This document shows, in pieces, positions 13,340 through 18,485 of a stretch of 18,485 bases of DNA. The stretch comes from Bordetella parapertussis (GTDB taxonomy: Bacteria; Pseudomonadota; Gammaproteobacteria; Burkholderiales; Burkholderiaceae_C): assembly GCA_945878355.1 (NCBI GenBank), contig CAMCTC010000091.1:1-18485 (forward strand), in the 5' to 3' direction. The notes under the pieces were generated by a model. It was not told where the DNA came from. It saw only the letters and a list, made by a program, of their open reading frames with translations, and did no database searches. Every line of letters begins with the position of its first letter. Position 1 is the stretch's first letter. The translations under genes were made by a program, and so were the position numbers.

Positions 13340-14809
13340 ATGAACAGCCCTGAACACTTTGACGTCATCGTCGTCGGCGCCGGCATCTCCGGCGTCGGCG
13401 CTGCCTACCACCTGAAGACCCAGAGCCCCGGCACCCGCTACCTGGTGCTGGAGTCCAAAGACAGCTTCGGCGGCACCTGGATCACGCACCGCTACCCCGG
13501 CATACGCTCGGACAGCGAGCTCTACACCTTCGGCTACCGTTTCAAGCCCTGGACCGGCACACCGATCGCCACCGCCGAGGAAATCCTGCGCTACATGGGC
13601 GAGGTGGTCGAGGAGAACCAGCTCGGCGCTCACATCCGCTACCGGCATGAGATCGTCTCGGCAGCCTGGTCCAGCGCCGAGCGCCAGTGGCGGCTCGCCG
13701 TGCGTCGCAGCGACACCGGCGAGATGCTCGAGTTCAGCGCCGGTTTCCTGTGGATGTGCCAAGGCTATTACCAGCACGACCAGGGCTACACCCCCGACTG
13801 GGCCGGCATGGACAGCTACCAGGGCCGGATCGTCCATCCGCAAACCTGGCCTGAGGACCTGGACTACAGCGGCAAGAAGGTCGTGGTGATCGGCTCGGGC
13901 GCGACCGCCGCGACGCTGATCCCGGCAATGGCCGACGACTGCGAGCACATCACGATGCTGCAGCGATCGCCGACCTACTTCCGCACCGCGCGCAACATCA
14001 ACGAGCTCGCCGACATGCTGCGCCAGCTTGAGATTCCCGAGACCTGGATCCACGAGATCGTGCGCCGCAAGGTGTTGTTCGAACAAGGTGCATTTGCCGA
14101 GCGCACCCACCGCGAGCCCGAGTTGGTCAAGCAAGAGCTGGTGGCCAACATCCAGGCACTGGTCGGTGACAAGGTCGATGTTGCCAAGCACTTCACGCCC
14201 AGCTACCGGCCCTGGCAGCAGCGACTGGCCTTCGTGCCCGACGCCGACCTGTTCCATGCGATCAACAAGGGCAAAGCCTCGGTCGTCACCGACCAGATCG
14301 AGACCTTCACGCCAACCGGGCTGAAGCTCAAGTCCGGCGCGACGCTGGACGCCGACATCATCATCACCGCCACCGGATTTCACTTGAGCACGATGGGCGG
14401 GATCGATTTCAGCGTCGACGGCCAGGCGCTGGATTTCAGCCAGACCGTCGCCTACCGCGGCGCGATGTTCACCGGTGTGCCCAACCTGTTGTGGGTCTTC
14501 GGCTACCTGCGCTGGAGCTGGACGCTGCGGGTCGACCTGATGGGGGACTTCGTCTGCCGGCTGCTAGGCCACATGAAGGAACACGGCGCGAAGATGGTGA
14601 CGCCGCAGCTGCGACCGGGCGAGCAGGCCATGGCGCTCAAGCCCTGGGTCGACCCGACCAACTTCAACCCCGGCTACCTGAACCGAGGCATGCACTTGAT
14701 GCCTCGCCAAGGAACGACCGAACCCTGGACCCACGGCCAGGACTACGACAAAGACCGCAAGCAGCTGCCGCTGGCCGACCTCGACGACGGCACGCTGCGC
14801 TTCGAATGA
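13340..14809 (+). CDS. Flavin-containing (Baeyer-Villiger-type) monooxygenase
   Basis: A 489-residue class B flavoprotein monooxygenase that uses NADPH and O2 to insert oxygen into ketones (ester or lactone formation) or to oxidise heteroatoms. FAD motif GAGISG (13-18), the GGTWITHRYPGIRSD segment (44-58) typical of BVMOs, the fingerprint YQGRIVHPQTWP (160-171, matching FxGxxxHxxxWP with Tyr for Phe) and the NADPH motif GSGATA (185-190) are all visible. A third conserved stretch, IIITATGF, lies near 345. Length is a little short of classic cyclohexanone monooxygenase (about 540) but typical of many family members. GGAG lies about 10 nt upstream of the ATG. Together with the ADH it suggests conversion of an alcohol to an ester or lactone. 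Confidence 0.92.
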   Translation: MNSPEHFDVIVVGAGISGVGAAYHLKTQSPGTRYLVLESKDSFGGTWITHRYPGIRSDSELYTFGYRFKPWTGTPIATAEEILRYMGEVVEENQLGAHIRYRHEIVSAAWSSAERQWRLAVRRSDTGEMLEFSAGFLWMCQGYYQHDQGYTPDWAGMDSYQGRIVHPQTWPEDLDYSGKKVVVIGSGATAATLIPAMADDCEHITMLQRSPTYFRTARNINELADMLRQLEIPETWIHEIVRRKVLFEQGAFAERTHREPELVKQELVANIQALVGDKVDVAKHFTPSYRPWQQRLAFVPDADLFHAINKGKASVVTDQIETFTPTGLKLKSGATLDADIIITATGFHLSTMGGIDFSVDGQALDFSQTVAYRGAMFTGVPNLLWVFGYLRWSWTLRVDLMGDFVCRLLGHMKEHGAKMVTPQLRPGEQAMALKPWVDPTNFNPGYLNRGMHLMPRQGTTEPWTHGQDYDKDRKQLPLADLDDGTLRFE

Positions 14810-14896
14810 GCGAGGCAAGGACATGTCGGGCTCATCGCCCGGCATGCCCCCGGACACGCCAAGGCCGGCGACTTGACGTAACCTGAGGGCCACTGC

Positions 14897-14915
14897 CAGC
14901 CGGCAAACCCGGCTG
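14897..14915 (+). promoter_or_regulatory. Stem-loop in the leader of the Bug receptor gene
   Basis: CAGCCGG-CAAAC-CCGGCTG is a perfect 7-bp stem with a 5-nt loop, placed 11 nt before the ribosome site AGGAG (14927-14931). It may end the BVMO message or stabilise the receptor mRNA, which often needs higher expression than the enzymes. A weaker hairpin, CGGGC-TCATC-GCCCG, lies at 14828-14842. Confidence 0.4.
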
Positions 14916-14935
14916 AGAATCCAACAGGAGTCCAG

Positions 14936-15922
14936 ATGCCTTCGATCATCAGCCGGCGCTCAAGCGCCTTGGCCATCGCCTTGGCCATCGCCTTGGTTGC
15001 GATGCTGTCGGCCGCGGATGCTGCCGAGCCGACGTGGAAGTCCGAGCGCACCGTCACGGTGATCGTGCCCTACAGCCCTGGCGGCGGCACCGATGCCCAG
15101 GCCCGCGCTGTCGCGCGCGAGTTGCAGCGCCTCTGGGGCCAGACGGTGATTGTAGAAAACGTTGCCGGCGCTGACGGGCTCATCGGCACGCGCAAGGCGA
15201 TCGAAGCCAAACCGGACGGCCTGACGCTGCTCGTGCAGTTGCCCTCGCTCACACTGCTCAAGCACTTGCCGACGTTCAAGGGCATAGACCCGGTGACGCA
15301 GTTGTTGCCGGTGTCAGCCTTCTCGGCGATGCCCGGTGTCGTCGTCGCCGCGGCGGTGGTGCCGGTCAAAACCATGGCCGATGTCGTGCGCCATTGCAGA
15401 ACAGCGGTTCAGCCCTGCTCGCTGGGGACGACCGAGAACATCGCCCGCTTGCAAGCGCGAATGCTCAGTGTCGAGAGTGCGTTGCCCAACCTGATCGTTG
15501 CCAATTACAAGGGCGGCGGACAACTGATCACCGACATCGTTGGCAACAACATCAACCTCGGCATCATGGGCATCACGGCCGTGTTGCCGCATTACAAAGC
15601 CGGGACACTGAAGGTCGTGATGACGATGGGCGCCAAGCGATCGTCGGTCGCGCCGGAGATCCCGAGCGCGATCGAAGCCGGCTTCCCGGGTTTCGACGTG
15701 GTGACCTGGTACGGCCTGTTCGCGCCCAAGGACACGCCACCGAACATCGTTCAAGGCATTGCAGCAGCCGTTCGCGAAGCGGTCAAGGCGGAGGACTTGC
15801 GCAAGGCATTCGGCACCATCGGGTCGGAGGCCATAGGCAACACACCGGCTGAATTCGCCACCATGGTGCGCGAAGAGGGTGAGCGCTTTGGGGCGCTGGC
15901 CAAGCGCTTCCCGATCGAATAA
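14936..15922 (+). CDS. Bug/TctC-family periplasmic solute-binding protein
   Basis: A 328-residue extracytoplasmic receptor of the tripartite tricarboxylate transporter type (Bug family). A signal peptide is clear: basic start (SRRSS), hydrophobic core ALAIALAIALVAML and a cleavage region near AADAAE (26-31). The mature part begins with the family pattern VIVPYSPGGGTDAQAR (42-57), followed by ENVAGADGLIGTRKA and, later, YGLFAPKDTPPNIV. AGGAG lies 4 nt upstream of the ATG. No TctA/TctB membrane genes are present, which is common for Bug proteins and means the partner is elsewhere. The ligand is unknown; context suggests a carboxylate related to the pathway. The signal-peptide core is coded by a 12-nt direct repeat. 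Confidence 0.92.
   Translation: MPSIISRRSSALAIALAIALVAMLSAADAAEPTWKSERTVTVIVPYSPGGGTDAQARAVARELQRLWGQTVIVENVAGADGLIGTRKAIEAKPDGLTLLVQLPSLTLLKHLPTFKGIDPVTQLLPVSAFSAMPGVVVAAAVVPVKTMADVVRHCRTAVQPCSLGTTENIARLQARMLSVESALPNLIVANYKGGGQLITDIVGNNINLGIMGITAVLPHYKAGTLKVVMTMGAKRSSVAPEIPSAIEAGFPGFDVVTWYGLFAPKDTPPNIVQGIAAAVREAVKAEDLRKAFGTIGSEAIGNTPAEFATMVREEGERFGALAKRFPIE
14966..15001 (+). repeat. 12-nt direct repeat inside the signal-peptide coding region
   Basis: GCCTTGGCCATC occurs twice in tandem (14966-14989), followed by a partial third copy (GCCTTGGTTGCG). Each unit codes Ala-Leu-Ala-Ile. Gain or loss of a unit would lengthen or shorten the hydrophobic core by four residues without a frameshift. 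Confidence 0.7.
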
Positions 15923-15931
15923 GGGGCGAAC

Positions 15932-17047
15932 ATGAGCCCGAACCACGCTTTGCCCGCGGCGCCTGCCCACGGCGCAGGACGCGACCTGTCGGCCTGGCGC
16001 GCCGCCGATCTGCAGCGCGACCAGCGCTGGGTGGTGGCGCTTGACGACGCCGCGCGCACCGACTTGATGCGAGTCGTGCGCGCCGGGCTATCGCCGGGCA
16101 AGTCGCTGCTCGATTACACGTTGCAAGACTTCGACTTTGGCCCGCAAACGCTCGCGCCGATCGCCAGGGCGGTGGCCGAGGCCGAGCATGGGCGCGGCAT
16201 CGCGCTGGTCGAGGGCTTGCCACGCGAGTCGGTCAGCCCGGCCGAGTTCGAGCTGCTGACCTGGGCGATCGGCCTGCATGTCGGCGTGGCACGGCCGCAG
16301 GACAAGCTCAGCCGCTACATCAACCAGGTCAAGGATGTCGGAGCGGTCTACCGCAGCCCGACCGGCCGCGGTTACTCGTCGAGGGCCGAGCTCGACTTCC
16401 ACATCGATGGCGCCGACATCGTGCTGCTGAGCTGCTACAACCAAGCGCCTTCGGGTGGCGACAGCCTGTGCAGCAGCTCGGTCGCCGCGTTCCGCCAACT
16501 CGTCGCCGAAAGGCCGGACCTCGCGGCCTTGCTCGAGCAACCCGTGGCCCACAGCCGCCAGGGTGAGCAGGCCGAAGGCGCTCCAGAGTTCATACAGATG
16601 CCGATCTACGGCCAGGTCGGCGACGAGGTCTTCTGCCAGTGGAACCGCAACCGCATCGAGAACGGCGACAAGCTGCCGGGTGCGCCCAGACTCGGCGTGC
16701 AACAGCGAGAAGCGATGGAACTGCTGGACGAGATTGTTCGCCGACCCGAGTTCATGTATTCGATGCGGCTCAAGCCCGGTGACATGCAGATACTGTCCAA
16801 CCACACGGCGCTGCACTCGCGAACCGAGTTTCACGACCACGAGGCCGAAGATCAAAAGCGCCTGCTGTACCGCTTGTGGCTGTCGACACCTGGCGCGCCG
16901 CAACTGCCATCGGGATGGGCCCCGTTCTGGGGTTCGACCGAGTCCGGCCTGCTGCGCGGCGGCATCCACGGCCACCACCACGACGCCCACTGTCAATCCT
17001 TCGACCGACGGCAGGCGCAGGCGATGGGCCTCAGGGTCGCGTCTTGA
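15932..17047 (+). CDS. TauD/TfdA-family Fe(II)/2-oxoglutarate dioxygenase
   Basis: A 371-residue non-heme iron dioxygenase of the TauD/TfdA clan. The iron ligands are visible as HID (H157 and D159 in ELDFHIDGAD) and the distal His in SNHTALHSRTEF (H295); the Arg that binds 2-oxoglutarate is probably in QKRLLYRLWLS (310 or 314). A conserved GGDS (175-178) follows the HxD motif, as usual. Such enzymes couple 2-oxoglutarate decarboxylation to hydroxylation of their substrate. The extra C-terminal tail contains a GIHGHHHDAH stretch (344-353), possibly metal-binding but unproven. The ATG lies 9 nt after the receptor stop with AAGGGG upstream, so the two genes are surely co-transcribed. Confidence 0.9.
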   Translation: MSPNHALPAAPAHGAGRDLSAWRAADLQRDQRWVVALDDAARTDLMRVVRAGLSPGKSLLDYTLQDFDFGPQTLAPIARAVAEAEHGRGIALVEGLPRESVSPAEFELLTWAIGLHVGVARPQDKLSRYINQVKDVGAVYRSPTGRGYSSRAELDFHIDGADIVLLSCYNQAPSGGDSLCSSSVAAFRQLVAERPDLAALLEQPVAHSRQGEQAEGAPEFIQMPIYGQVGDEVFCQWNRNRIENGDKLPGAPRLGVQQREAMELLDEIVRRPEFMYSMRLKPGDMQILSNHTALHSRTEFHDHEAEDQKRLLYRLWLSTPGAPQLPSGWAPFWGSTESGLLRGGIHGHHHDAHCQSFDRRQAQAMGLRVAS

Positions 17048-17146
17048 TCTGCTCGGGCTGTCAACAGCGCTGGCGGTCGGTGCTGTGCTGATACGCTTGA
17101 GCGCCTCTTTTTCATTCACGTCATTTCAAGAAACGAGCCACCCGCG

Positions 17147-18259
<1,113 letters not shown>

Positions 18260-18327
18260 CCCGACGAACCGCCGTCTCCGGGCCAGCGCGGGTGCTGGAC
18301 ATCTGGGCCGCGAGCTCAGCCGCCCAT

Positions 18328-18407
18328 GCTCTCAAGCAAATGTGGCTTTGCCACTTTGCTTGATCCCCACGGGGGGCGGCCGGCTTCGGCCGGCCTTGGG
18401 GCACTCA
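18328..18407. repeat. Double-hairpin dispersed repeat, copy 2
   Basis: This copy is better preserved than copy 1 (1049-1120). First hairpin: TCAAGCAAATGTGGC (18332-18346) pairs with GCCACTTTGCTTGA (18350-18363) over a TTT loop, with one bulged T. Second hairpin: CGGCCG-GCTT-CGGCCG, enclosed by CCCC (18365-18368) and GGGG (18398-18401). The similarity to copy 1 continues past the hairpins into the stop-proximal bases (CTCAGGAGTCGGC here, CTCAATAGTCGAC there). It lies 3' of the OYE gene and 3' of a possible minus-strand gene end at 18423, so it may be an intergenic 3' hairpin for either. Confidence 0.8.
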
Positions 18408-18422
18408 GGAGTCGGCGGTACG

Positions 18423-18485
18423 CTAGGCGAGCCCGATGGGCCGCTCCGTCGAGTTTCCCGCCCTACCGCGCTTGCGAACGAGCTT
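18423..18485 (-). CDS. Possible C-terminal end of a minus-strand gene, cut by the window edge
   Basis: On the minus strand the frame is open from the edge for 20 codons (reading KLVRKRGRAG...ERPIGLA) and ends at TAG (18425-18423). The repeat copy 2 follows immediately, as copy 1 follows the acyl-CoA dehydrogenase gene. The lysine/arginine-rich KLVRKR faintly recalls the end of AMP-forming acyl-CoA ligases (TGKLxRRxLR), but this is too short to assign. It may be chance. Confidence 0.25.
   Translation of the reverse strand, partial: KLVRKRGRAGNSTERPIGLA

Noticed and set aside
11725..13386. A 553-codon minus-strand open frame opposite the ADH gene
   Set aside because: It is a shadow of the zinc ADH and downstream DNA; it has a His/Arg/Ala-rich composition and no family motif.

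Overview
The window is GC-rich bacterial DNA with dense, short-spaced genes. The protein families and codon use suggest a betaproteobacterium of the order Burkholderiales (Comamonadaceae / Rubrivivax-Leptothrix type). The clearest pointer is a Bug/TctC-type solute receptor plus the remnant of a second one, a family strongly expanded in that order. The taxonomic call is inference, since no rRNA or other marker gene is present.

Layout. (1) 30-667, minus: a FitAB/VapBC-type toxin-antitoxin (TA) pair. (2) 883-1120: the 3' stub of a dead Bug/TctC gene, then copy 1 of a double-hairpin repeat that runs into the stop codon of the next gene. (3) 1119-5320: an acyl-CoA dehydrogenase (minus) divergent from a plus-strand operon of an AcuI/YhdH-type enoyl-CoA (acrylyl-CoA) reductase, a nitronate monooxygenase-family enzyme and a NIPSNAP-like small protein. 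(4) 5360-6664, minus: an FAD-dependent aromatic-type monooxygenase converging on that operon. (5) 6757-8851: two more PIN-toxin TA pairs, both minus, flanking a plus-strand MaoC-type hydratase. (6) 9001-10764, minus: an N-acyl-D-amino-acid deacylase-type amidohydrolase divergent from a TetR regulator, with a clear palindromic operator between them. (7) 10863-18259, plus: a long co-directional run of TetR, a 35-residue membrane peptide, a zinc alcohol dehydrogenase, a broken gene of unknown function, a Baeyer-Villiger-type flavin monooxygenase, a Bug/TctC receptor, a TauD/TfdA dioxygenase and an Old Yellow Enzyme. (8) 18328-18415: copy 2 of the double-hairpin repeat, and at the right edge possibly the last codons of a minus-strand gene.

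How it may work together. The enzymes form a plausible route for a cyclic or terpenoid/steroid-like alcohol or ketone: uptake (Bug receptor), alcohol to ketone (ADH), enone reduction (OYE), oxygen insertion (BVMO), further oxygenation (TauD, FAD monooxygenase), then beta-oxidation-like steps (acyl-CoA dehydrogenase, MaoC hydratase, AcuI reductase). The TetR protein at the head of the right-hand block is the likely switch. The substrate cannot be read from the sequence.

The most notable features are three TA modules with three different antitoxin types, all on the minus strand and interleaved with a catabolic island; a two-copy palindromic repeat near both ends of the window; and two gene remnants that point to rearrangement.
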